From Henricia sp. BOLD:AAB3569 (taxonomy: Eukaryota; Echinodermata; Asteroidea; Spinulosida; Echinasteridae), in assembly GCA_037783545.1 (NCBI GenBank), contig JBBELK010000454.1, positions 1,054,001 through 1,118,000 on the forward strand: a DNA stretch of 64,000 bases. Direction: 5' to 3'. The position numbers and the translations under genes are program-made. Of the stretch, positions 11,221 through 21,797 are shown one piece after another. The notes below the pieces were generated by a model. That model worked only from the letters and a program-made list of their open reading frames with translations, did no database searches and was not told the DNA's origin. Every line of letters begins with the position of its first letter. Positions within the stretch are counted from its first letter, which is position 1.

Positions 11221-13854
11221 TATTATAAGCATATTAATACTAAAGCATGTATTTTTCAGCTGAGACGCACTTAAGGTAATAAAGTACTTTAATGGCACAA
11301 CATGTGAAATCAGAGTCACATTTGGCTCTCGAGTCCAACAATTTACCCATTTTTAAAATAGCCAAAATCTACGCAAGCACAACTAAAGCTAAAACCAATC
11401 TGACAATGTTTTCTATGTGGTTATGGGCTACTAATGGGGCTTGTGGCCAGGGTATGGAAATCAATAAAAAAAATTGATCCTAGTTGCAAAAGTTTGGGAT
11501 TAGCTCTTATTACGACTCAGTACAGTGGGCGCCCTCACACAGCTGGACGACACCCAGGGGATCTCACCTCAACTGCACTTTACTCTTCCAATTCAGAAGC
11601 CGAGTAATTATACAGGAAAGACTGTAGGAGCTTAGAGGATTTAAGGAGATGGGCTCAATGTAGTGAGACAGTAAATGTGGTGTGGCAGCAATTTTGGTAC
11701 TAGTGAACTCGCGAAGCTCCGACTCTTGCTGCTGATAAACAGTGGTTGGTTTCAGCCGGTACTCCGTTCCGTCAACCGGCACTAAAGGCCCATTTACATG
11801 TACCATCAATCCAGCTGTGCGGAATCGAACCGCGCGCTTTCTAAATGGAAGCATGGAGGAAGGATTCCTCATTGGTTGAAGCCGGGGATGTGCTAAGTGT
11901 AAACACAAAAGGTCTGATTTGCCTTTTTCAATTCACCTTTTGGTTAGGGTTGCAACCCCCAATTGCCAGGCTGAACCCCACAAATGTCAATATTGCTTGT
12001 ACCGGTACATAGTGTAAACGCTACCAGAATACAAATTCAGCAATTTTAGCACCCTTGGTGTGGAGCTTGAGCAGAGCGCGCCGTGTGGTAGATTTAACTG
12101 ACGAATCCAGTGCTAGTTCCAAATACGCAAAACAGCCCACGCATGCACTTCGTGACTTTTGCGGTGGATTGGACTCAAATCAAGACATTGCATGTGTACC
12201 GGGTAAACGCATCAAATTTTCAGATTTGTGGTCCCAATAAAAATGCCGGATCTGTATCCACCTTTGCATTTCGAGTGTAAACCATGGTGAGATTAAGAAA
12301 ATTCACGTCTCTAGAACCATATGACTCCCATCCCTTTTGTCTTTGACACACAGACAACATGACTAGCCAGAACAAGACAATACAGTAATTTATGGGCGTG
12401 AGACGTGGCCTAATCCTACATGTAGTCTGGTTTAGGTCACTGTAGTCACCAGAGGCATAATGGCAGACTTCTGCAAATTCCTTTGACCTCATTCAATTTA
12501 AACTGTCTTGCTTGTCATGGTGCATGGCCTAATTTTATTTTAGCCAGTTGTGCCTATCATCAAAGTTATTCACAAGATTTATGTTTTACCTGTAATGAAA
12601 TTGTGTATGGTGGTTTGATGAAAACCAGTTTTCTACTACTGTTGTAATGAACAGCTATCACATTTATAGGTTTGCATTTTAATCTGCTGAACCTGAACAA
12701 TGAAAGCACTGTTAATACAACATTCTGCTTATAACAAGGATTAATTTAGGTCCCCATTTTAGACTCCTGTTATAACAAGGTAATCTTCAATGAGGTTTGA
12801 ATATATTAAAAGTAAAATTCTGATTACCATAAACAGTGTACTACGGTACAATGTACTTGGTTAACCAAACAGAGAGAAAAACCAACAGAAAATAAACAAT
12901 TAAAATTAATGCATTTAATCTTAATTAAACTGATTAAATAAAAGTTGTAAAAGATGTCCCTTTTTTACCATATTTTAAAATTTAACTATTTTGACTATAA
13001 ATCTTATTGACAGTAAAAAGTCCCCGATGATTTTCATCAGGATGTAATTTCACCAGGGTCTCAATTACCCCATTGTGAGAAAAATTCAATTTCGGCCTGG
13101 TCGATATGGCTTCCAATTTACTCACAGAGGCACAGCCCTACTCAGTATGTAAACAGTGTACTTAAGATCCAACATCAGCATTTAGGCCTCAGAAAATAGG
13201 CATTTACCATGGCTACGCTAATGCAAAGGGCTCCCCAGTGCCCCATTAAGGCTCAGTAATCGTTGGGGGGTATCACTTGTACATTTTCACTAACTACTTT
13301 TTTTGGAGCGCAATCGTAATAACCACACTGTTCACATAAATCATTGTTTGAGTTGTACAGAAGGGCTTCTACAGTAAGCATGCTGGACTAGGAGAAATTA
13401 CTGCAACGGTGTGTGAATTTGGAAATCAGGAATCTCGGGTCAAAACCTTGGAAATTAATGAGCCATAGCTTGTTGATTGTGATGAGGCCCGAAATGTATG
13501 ATGGCTTTTAATATTGCAAACAGCATATGTACTTTGGTTGTAGGGTACGAACTCCACAACAGCAATTTTGAGGTTGGAGACGCCTGCAAAGTAGTGTCGA
13601 CACTACAACATTTTTTTGCCGTCCCACTACCGTTTTATTGCCATTCAACTGTAGGCCAAACCACTGAAACACCAATTTTGGACGTTCATTTGTGGACTGA
13701 TTCTTTCAAGAATTTCAACTGTAGCAGATAGAAAACTTCGACAGCAGCCTCAAATGACAAACGCCAAAAGTTTAAAGGTTTCAACTTTTAGCGGTACCGT
13801 TCAGTTGCCATTCCCATCACAATTCACTGTCATGTGAACGCAGAGCTCTTAATA
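11221..13854. other. gene-free intronic DNA with one dispersed repeat copy
   Basis: Apart from the repeat at 12857-13036 I see no coding signal. 11560-12240 has a CpG-containing patchwork with a tRNA-like minus-strand motif (GCGGAATCGAACCGCGC at about 11818-11834) that could be another SINE remnant. 12690-12790 has CTTATAACAAGG/GTTATAACAAGG motifs weakly like the foldback at 62646-62820. Confidence 0.5.
12857..13036 (+). repeat. dispersed repeat D, copy 1 (about 180 bp)
   Basis: Starts at TTGGTTAACCAA and runs through AGAGAGAAAAACCAACAG, AATAAACAATTAAAATTAATG, CATTTAATCTTAA and GTTGTAAAAGAT to TCTTATTGACAGTAAAAAGT. It is clearly homologous along its length to 17996-18186, in the same orientation 5.1 kb away. 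No inverted ends or tRNA promoter are visible. Confidence 0.85.
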
Positions 13855-14349
13855 GAGGCGTTCGAGATGCTTACACCGGGTAACACCAACTTACACCGGA
13901 GCGTTCTTTTAGCCATCACGTGATACACGAGTCTGCCCCGGTGGCAGCCACCACTGCCCGAGTAACCGCGAGTAGTAAAACATGGTGGACAGTTTGGAAT
14001 CGCGACGTGAGTACGAAGAAAAACACTTATTTATGACACAAAATAGGAGGGAATAGGGCTGTAAATACATTTTGCTGAATCAGTAGATGTCTGTGGGCAT
14101 TGACGAAGTTTATTTCGGTACTTTAGGGCTACTATTTTTGCGTGGCCCCGGCTTCATTTTTCATTCTGAGTCAAACATTAACGGCGTTCATAAAACCCCA
14201 CCCGGCAACAACATTTGACCACGTGTTCCCAGGATTCAAAGCGAGACCCTGTGTCGTTCGTTTTGCATCTTCTGGGGGCTCCCCCGGTGTAAACCCCCTC
14301 CTCCCCCCCCCCTCCCCCCGTTACCCGGTGTAAGCGTCTCAAACGCCCC
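13855..14349. mobile_element. foldback/MITE-like element with 30-bp terminal inverted repeats
   Basis: The left end GAGGCGTTCGAGATGCTTAC (13855 onward, continuing ACCGGGTAAC) is the inverse of the right end GTTACCCGGTGTAAGCGTCT (14320 onward, to CAAACGCCCC at 14349), with three differences in 30. Length is 495 bp with no transposase. The interior has a CpG-rich left half and a C-run at 14303-14319. Flanks TTAATA and TAATG do not give an unambiguous target duplication. The open frame at 14142-14333 runs through the right end and is not a gene. Confidence 0.85.
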
Positions 14350-15060
14350 TAATGTTGGCTGGTTCAGTTAGGCATAAAAACAAAAAATGTTATGTTTTTT
14401 TTTGTGTTTTTTTTCTCCCAGCAACGAAAATGACATGTTTTCTAATTGTTTAAGCCGGTAGTAATACACGGTAACAAATGAAAAAAAGGCTACACACAAC
14501 AAATAGTATACTTTTAAACTCTTGATGACATTTATTTTATTTGTATGTCTTTTTTTTATACATACATTTGTATGTCACATTTTCCCTTGATGAAAACACT
14601 GTACGCTTCGGAACCGGGCGCCATGTTGATGCGACTGTGTAAAACACGGGCCGGGTCGCCGGGGTCACAAAATAGTTTACAATTTTTAGAATGTATATAT
14701 ATATATATCAGTTTTTATTGTGTAAAATGCTGAAAAAATAATTAAAATAATTTATATTGTAACAAACTATTTTTTAAACACAAAATAAATAGCCAAATAT
14801 TTTAAATATTGTATGTAGCTGTCCGCGCCGTGCAACAGTCTAGGACGAGGCTACCATATTTTTCATGTAGAGCTACCTTCAGCGAGCGTGAGGCTGCTCT
14901 CTGAGTGGGAGTCGGGGACGCGACTATACATGTACAATGTATACTTGGTGCATCTATCTCCGTATCGATATCACACCTCTACATGTACATGTACATTGTT
15001 GTAGAGCCTGCGCAATCTTCTGCTGCATGTTCGATTGTTGGTGCAACAATGTGCACTCCT
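14350..15060. other. gene-free intronic DNA
   Basis: AT-rich with T-runs, a TA microsatellite at about 14694-14710 and several ATGTACATGTACAT palindromes at 14925-15000. No coding signal. Confidence 0.6.
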
Positions 15061-15530
15061 AGGCTGCGTTCGGGCGTGTACTCGTGTTAACACGAGTATA
15101 CTCCTGCGCGCGCGAACGGCAAGAATAACGACACTCGGGTCAGTGAGAGTATGCTCTCGGTACTCCCCAACAAATGGGGAGTGTGCTCTTACTCCCGACG
15201 AATGCCATGTGATTAGTACGAAGATGGCGGGATATAGGTTGGATTTTTGGTGAATTTGCTAAACGTGTCAACTGGATACTGAAACAACAACTCACTAAGG
15301 TTTGTTTTGGACGGCATCAAAGGTTCTCACGACTTACGGCCTGTATTTCCTCAGTTTCTTTTGAGCAGTAAAACGGCGTTTTTTTGTGCAGTGATGGCAA
15401 GAGACGGCCATCTTCACTGATTGCCATTCGCGCATGCGGAATGCCGACTTGCCGTTCGCGTGATGTGACCCGAGTGCAATGCGCACGCATTACTCCCGAG
15501 TAACGAGAACTGCACGCCCGAACGCAGCCC
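15061..15530. mobile_element. foldback/MITE-like element, 470 bp
   Basis: Terminal inverted repeats GGCTGCGTTCGGGCGTG (15062-15078) and CACGCCCGAACGCAGCC (15513-15529) are exact over 17 bases. Subterminal matches continue imperfectly: GCGAACGGCAAG and CACTCGGGTCA on the left have inverted partners on the right. It is CpG-rich against an AT-rich background and has no transposase. The frames at 15035-15253 and 15317-15559 are translations of the arms. Confidence 0.85.
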
Positions 15531-16298
15531 AAAGTTCCACGCGCGCCAGCGTCAGACAAGTCAATACAACAATGAGAAATGGTCAGAAATGGTTTTAAAC
15601 GTATTTATAACTCATTTATATAGATTTTAATCATTAAATTTCTTCCCTTGAAAAAAATTAAAATATCCAGGGTCGGCCGTATTTTTAGGGTCGGTCGGGT
15701 TACGCCAACATAACATATTTGTTTTGTATGCCTTACCTCAGGGTTACATGTACATGTACATGTAACACTGAAACGATTGGGACTATTTTCTCTTCACATT
15801 AAACAATTACCCAACAGGAGTTGAATTATTGTGAGAGGATTTAGGACATGATACATGTAGGTCCCTTTATTGGGTCTCATGTCCAGGGGGTCAAGTTGGG
15901 CTTTTCACTAGTATGGTACATGTAAGGCCTCATGGAGGCCCAGCCTGATCCTGAAGAAATAAGAAACATATGGAAACTAATCTTGCTCAGTTGATACTTG
16001 ATTTATCTCCGCAATTCTGCTTATTCACTAAACCTTTTTCTCTCTCTAAGTTATTATTTCTACCTCTCATTAATCATCTTTAGGGCTGTGGTTTCAGTTT
16101 TCCTCCAGCAGTAATATTTCTCTTCCCTGCTCTCCCCAGGTGATAGACATCAGAATGGTGCCAAAGAGTCTTCCGACTCTTAAGCTTGCATGCCAAGCTT
16201 TTTAAAGATGTATTCTTTCACCGTGAAAATAAATTTGAATGAACAATTATCAATAGTTTTCTTTATTTGAGAAGTTAGTAGTATTCCAATGAGATTAT
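15531..16298. other. gene-free intronic DNA with a SINE-like fragment
   Basis: Contains a TACATGTACATGTACATGTA array at 15746-15763 and a diverged copy of the 10985-11220 repeat at about 15840-15960. Otherwise unique, with no coding signal. Confidence 0.55.
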
Positions 16299-16952
16299 TA
16301 AGTGGTGTTCCCATTGGACTATTTTTGGTTAAACTCCCGTGGTTGTGCGGGAGAGTAGCAAAATTTAGTCCAATGGGGACGCACGGAGAATTAGCGTCCC
16401 TGTAAAGTTACCGCGACCACGATGTAAAACTTACAGGGTAAAAGAGTCCGCGGAAACTTTCCGCTCAGCCGCGGGAGTTTTACAGGGCCCTCGAAAAGTC
16501 CAATGGGAACAGCGCCGCCCTGTAGAACTACCGCTACCGCTGTGTAAAATGCCAAATGGATGACGTCACTTCCTGCATTGTGCAATCCCACCACACATTG
16601 CGCAAAAATTCTTGTTCCGTTATTATGTACTGTACATGCCATGTACGTACGTACGCACGTGTTTTTTTCATGCTCATTTCTTCGCAAATATAATGGCAAG
16701 TTTAATAGAAGTTGTTCGAAATTTGATTGGGTTTCCTGAAAACGAAACTCCTGTTAGGTCAAAGGTTATGTAAACTACGCCCTCAATTGACCACATATGG
16801 CCAGCCAAATAGCTAAATTTTCCGCTCGCGTCGTGTAAAATATATGGTAGTAGGAACGCACGGGAGATTTACAGGAAGGAATGTTTACAGGGAGTCGCGG
16901 AAAGTTCCCGCGAGGGCGCGTAAAAAGAAGTCCAATGGGAACGCGCCTTTAG
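16299..16952. mobile_element. composite foldback element built on the GTTCCCATTGGACTT terminus
   Basis: The left end TAAGTGGTGTTCCCATTGGACT is the imperfect inverse of the right end AGTCCAATGGGAACGCGCCTTTA. Two further internal copies of the terminus (AGTCCAATGGGGAC at about 16367-16380 and AGTCCAATGGGAAC at about 16497-16510) and repeated CCCTGTAAA/GTAAAACTTACAGGG blocks suggest nesting or internal duplication. CpG-rich, no transposase. The 102-codon minus-strand frame at 16391-16699 lies inside the element. Confidence 0.8.
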
Positions 16953-17995
16953 TCACACACAATGACTTTTAGTGTCTTTTATTTTATTGTGTGCGTATGT
17001 GACATTTATACACATCTCATACATGTATGTAGTAAGTGTAGAATTCGCTGTCAACAGTGATAGCAACGTAGGCCTAAGTGAAAACAGATGGTGAAAAGTG
17101 AAGAATACTTTTGAGGTTTAGTTAAACGTAGACGTGATCACTAACCGTGCATGCTGAAACCGTTCTAATGGAATAAAATCAACTGCTTATATAGAGCAAA
17201 AACAATAGTGTACTTTTTCCCTGTCAAATAGTGCAAATATGAGGAAATTATCAGTTTTTAGTTACATGTATTTTTAAAAGCGATGCATGTATCTTTAATG
17301 TGTGAGTCTTTAGACTGGGAGAATCACACTTGACATTACAAGACGTGAGGTTAAAGGCATTACTTGCAACCGCAGTCAGAAACACCCTAGATTTCCTCAT
17401 TTCAATCATTATGGAGTCTTGCCAAAGTTTCAATTTTCTGCAGTAATTTCTTTACTTTTTCACCAAGCCAAAAGCTCCTGAAGTCTAGTGTAGTAGGCCC
17501 TAGGGGATTACCCCCAAACTTAACCCCAAAGGAGGGCATATTCTGGTCCTGAAGGAGTATGCTTCATGCACCCTCAGCTCCTCCGCTCCCCTGCATCAAC
17601 CAAAGACAAGCGCTCCTTTGCCAATGACCCCCAGGTCACGAGGGGGCACGACCCCTTAGGTCCTGAGGGGCTTTTTTCTGAGCCCTGGGTATTTTAGTAG
17701 CTAAATGTGGCTCTCTGCAGAGAGTGATTTGTGATATTGGCTCCTGTGGATAGAGCAGCTAATTTTCATTGAGGCCTGCCATAGCCAGCTTCAGCGTTTT
17801 GAGTCCACTGTTTGCAGCGCGCTACCCTGGAAGACTGGTATGCTTGCAGAATCTCCTTTGTGAAGTCCAGAGTCACTGCTGCTGGCCATATTGATTGACG
17901 TGACCTACATCTCTTGGTGGAAACATAGTTTGTAAACTTAACAGCCAAGTAGAGGCGTGTTTCTATTGAGACCAATTTTCCGGATAATTTAAAGT
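16953..17995. other. gene-free intronic DNA
   Basis: Unique, with no recognised repeat or coding signal. 17500-17700 is C- and G-rich with several CCCC/GGGG blocks. Confidence 0.5.
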
Positions 17996-18186
17996 ATTGG
18001 TTAACCAATCAGAGAGAAAAAACCAACAGAAAATAAACAATTAAAATTAATGCATTTAATCTTAAACTAATTTTTAAAAAGTTGTAAAAGATATCCCTTT
18101 TTCACCGTTTTTTTAAATTTAAATATTTGGACTAAAAATCTTATTGACAGTACTTATTGACAGTAAAAAGTCCTTGATTATTTTGG
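17996..18186 (+). repeat. dispersed repeat D, copy 2 (about 190 bp)
   Basis: Homologous to 12857-13036 from TTGGTTAACCAA to GACAGTAAAAAGTCC. This copy lacks about 15 bases in the AATTAAACTGATTAAATA part and carries a short tandem duplication, CTTATTGACAGTA, near its end. The two copies differ by scattered substitutions. Confidence 0.85.
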
Positions 18187-18233
18187 TATGAACAGCAGAA
18201 TTACACAGACATTAAGTTGCAGTGAGTTCACAG

Positions 18234-18282
18234 AGGAGGGGGTTAGGGAGGGGGAGGGGGAGGGGGGGGGGGGGGGGGGGGT
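18234..18282. repeat. G-rich run, (GGGGGA)n passing into poly-G
   Basis: GGAGGGGGTTAGG, then three AGGGGG units, then about 21 consecutive G. It is on the sense strand of the presumed COE intron. The PPPP/GGGG frames here (18178-18439) are shadows of it. Immediately after it, GTCCAATGGGAAC at 18301-18313 is a solo copy of the terminus of the 16299-16952 element. Confidence 0.9.
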
Positions 18283-18313
18283 GCAGTGGCAACAAGAAGT
18301 GTCCAATGGGAAC

Positions 18314-19745
18314 CTGGCTTTAGAGCTGTTGCATAACGAACTTTTTGTACGCAAAACAAAATGTCTTCCAAATCCAGTGCAACTCAAGGGAAACATTTTT
18401 CCTGTCGCGTTGGCCCCATTCATGTGGCCTGGCCTATAGATGGCAGGACATTAACAAATCGGAGCAAACGCTTTGCCCCAAATGTATCACAGTAGTTAGA
18501 TCGTACCGACATTCAATAAACCAGCGGACACAATGATGCATGCAGTTAATACCCGGAATTCAAACCACATGTACATAGCTGAGTCAGGTTTGAAAAATGA
18601 CTTCCTTGGTATAACGCAATACTAACACTTGGATAGCTAGGGCAGCGTCATCAGGGGAAAAAAGCACTGACCTTGTGTCTACCAAGACAAAGTTTCTTTT
18701 TTCTTGAAAAGAATTTCGTTCCAGCAATCACTTACCATAGATCATCAGTGACAAATTTGGGCCGGAACTTTGGAGCTGGTGGATAACTGTGGCTTATGAA
18801 ACAGTAAAGTTTTGCAGGTCTTGCAAGTCCCATTTGGCGTAATATTCCCATGGCTGAAGCCAGCCATTATCTGGTAATGTCAAACAGATGTGGGTTTTAC
18901 AAGAGACCTGGGCAATCCATATTCACCCTCCACAAATAATATTCAGCATTTAGCTTCTGTGGCCATCAATAGTTGACAGAACGATAGCCGTGTTCGCATT
19001 GGACTTAAAGGTTTAGTGAAGTGAAAATTATCAACCAGCTGTTTTTATACACGAATCAAAAGATCAAAGTGTTGCAAACAAAGAGGCAAACTCAAATTTG
19101 TTTTTATTTCGGACAGAAGTGACCTTTTCTCTACTTCAAAATTTTCTTGACAGCCGACGGTGCTGTTTATTGCTGGTCATGGAGGGAACCCACAGTTGAA
19201 AAACAAAGAAAGAACATTACATTTCGAACAGTAACAGTAGCCCACTGATCCATTTTTGGCTCAAACAAACTTGTCAGGATTGTTGCAAATGACACACTAA
19301 ACAAACTCAATAAACTGTTTAAGATCATAACACCAAGAAGTCACTGAAAACAACTTTTGTACACAATTCAATGGAGATTACATCTGTTGTCCTGAGATGA
19401 CATCAAGGATTTGCTCATGAATATGGAAATTCTCATTAGCATAAAAATAGAAAACTTGCAATTACACCAAAACGGAACTATCAAATTTTCTGAAATTGAC
19501 CGAAATGTGTAAAACACACCCTCTACTATTAAGTATTATTATATTTAATAAAAACCCTATTTCACACGTCCTTTAATCAAAAAGTGGACAGTGGAATGAC
19601 TTTTTTGGGGGGTAAAGCTCACAGAGCCAATTAATGGACACTTTAACCAGTGCAGGTGGACAAGCCAGAAATGTTTTTTTTTTCAGTTACTCTGTCTAAA
19701 TTCAGTGGTTATTTTTCTCGGCCATTCTTTGCCTGGTAAAATTAA
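18314..19745. other. gene-free intronic DNA
   Basis: Unique, with a lone GTTCGCATTGGACTT-type terminus at about 18992-19006 and a weak partner at 19570-19690, possibly the ends of an eroded relative of the elements at 16299 and 37413. No coding signal. Confidence 0.5.
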
Positions 19746-19980
19746 CCTGGGGCCAATTTCATAAAGCTGTTTAGCAGAACAATTTGCTTAATCCAAACTT
19801 TGTTTGCTTTATATAAATGGGTTGATAGTCAAAATTGTGTTCTTAGCAAGAATAGCAGATATTCTTGTGAATACCACAAGTTGACATGCAATTTTGACTA
19901 TTGACCCATTTTTATAAAGCAAACAAATTTTGGATTAAGCAAAGTTTTCTGCTAATCAGCTTTATGAAATTGGCCCCTGG
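19746..19980. mobile_element. foldback/MITE-like element, 235 bp, near-perfect arms
   Basis: The left end CCTGGGGCCAATTTCATAAA and right end TTTATGAAATTGGCCCCTGG are inverted with one mismatch, and pairing continues through AGCTG, TTAGCAGAA and GCTTAATCCAAA. The arms cover almost the whole element, so it is a long hairpin. A diverged relative with CTGCTTAGCAGAAAATACC is seen near 42685-42850. Confidence 0.88.
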
Positions 19981-21642
19981 TCATTTTTACCGAGCAATTT
20001 TTGAACAGAACTGAACCATTCTTGTGTCCGCTGAAGCATATAACAGTATCCTGGAACTGTGAAGACTTCACAAGTTGGAATTAATTCAATAGTGCATTCA
20101 CATGGACAAAATACCATTTGTAACTTTTACAGAGTTAAATGCAGTATGAATGCAGCTTAAGCTCTGGCAGTGGAGCATGCTCTATTGGTGGTGATAGGTG
20201 AAACAGTTTTAGTGGTATCGGGTTCCTCGGCCAGTAGTAAAAGGTTGACCATTTTGCCAAGCAGTGTGGCCTACATTCCAGCCATCTTATCTCAATTAGC
20301 CTAAATTCAAAAAGATCCTGGCACCAGAGGATAGAATGACAAAGCGTACTCTCTGTCTCTCATGTCTTATTCCTCTGAACCTTCTTATTTTTTCTTCAAA
20401 GGCATAGCAAGTGGGGTGATGATTTATCTTGTAGCCTGTGAAAGCGTCTGTAATGGCTCAAATCAATCAGTTTCCTCTCTGAGACAATATTTTACGATTT
20501 AGTGACTCTCCGTGGCTCAATTCTAGTCATTTTGGTCATTCCTGACTTGCAAGGGGGTAAAAGATATTCGTCATGTCCTATCTCAACAATCACTTTTTCC
20601 CAGTAAAACTCAAGGAGCCAAAGGGTCCTTTTCAGACAACCTTGGAAACTTTGTGGTTACCTCAACTACACTGTAGTTCAATTTTAACCAAAAATAAGTG
20701 CACATTGTAGGAAAAGCAGTGATCGATTACACTCTGACTTTTAGTTAAAAAAATTTAAAAAATCCCAGGTTAAAAGTTCAAGTGCTGTAACCACACACTT
20801 TTTTTACCATGAATTTTAAAATCAAGTAAAACGGCTTTTTAATTTAGTAAATTTCTCACTCAAAACACATCAAATCTGTTTACATGTATCTTATATAAAA
20901 AGTAAAATGATGGTCTTGTTTTGTATAAAAGGTGAAATGAAAGTGCTTAAAATTCTTTTAATGGTGTTGTCCCTGAAACGAAAAGTCTTTGGATGAGTCA
21001 TTATCTGAAAACAATGTTGTAAAAATAATAATGATGTCATGAAGAAAAATGAGGTTGCCTTGAAGCCATAAATTTAAAGAGCCTCGTCTCCTTAAATTTA
21101 CAACCATGCATGGAGGAAACACTAACCAACAAATTGAACTTTTCTGCAGTGTAATAATAAAATTCTTCAAGGGCGATGTAATTAGCATTAGTACCCCAAT
21201 TAAAGTAACTAGTTTGGTAAGACAAAGGTGATTTGCTGAAACAAAAAAATCTTACAATAGAGGACAAATTAGTGAGACAACCTTCGACTCAAAATGGATA
21301 TAAAACAGCCGGCTAAAAGAATTAAATTTACAAAGAGGTGATGTGGCCAGAACACCCCCTATTTCCTTGGGATTTTATCCCCAGTCACTGATGAAGTTTA
21401 TTAAGTTGTCTTGGGTAATGATTCATCGCCACTTGTGCTTTCCTTGAAGAGACTAGTGTTAGGAGGAAATTACACTTCTTAGCTAAACACCACCTTTCTT
21501 AATATCTCGATTCCTTGGCAATGTACGTTGTAATTGGTCATAGACTGTTGTTATCATCTGTAAAGCTCTACTTGACCAAGTCCTTCAAAATAAAGCAAAG
21601 AGTGGTTCTAGAGGTAATGATGAATGTCATAATTTCCCTTAA

Positions 21643-21797
21643 CTCCCCCCTCCCCAAACCCCCCCCCCCCCCCCCCCCCCTTCGCATGCCCCTGCTTCCT
21701 CCCCATCCCACCCCCCGCTCCCTCACCCTCCATCCCCTCCCCCGCTCCCTCCCCCTCCCACCCCCCGCTCCCTCCCCCTCCCACCCCTTCCCCCACC
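21643..21797. repeat. C-rich tract with CCCTCCCACCCCCCGCTCCCT minisatellite
   Basis: About 23 consecutive C, then a degenerate array of roughly 20-base CCCCGCTCCCTCCCC-type units. The proline- or glycine-rich frames over it (21515-21835 plus, 21608-21799 minus) are compositional artefacts. Confidence 0.88.

Noticed and set aside
12690..12790. Possible second copy of the CAGTAAACTCTC MITE
   Set aside because: Only TTATAACAAGG words are shared; ends are not identifiable.
16561..16568. TGACGTCA as a CRE
   Set aside because: Lies inside the composite foldback element, so it is likely carried by the element.
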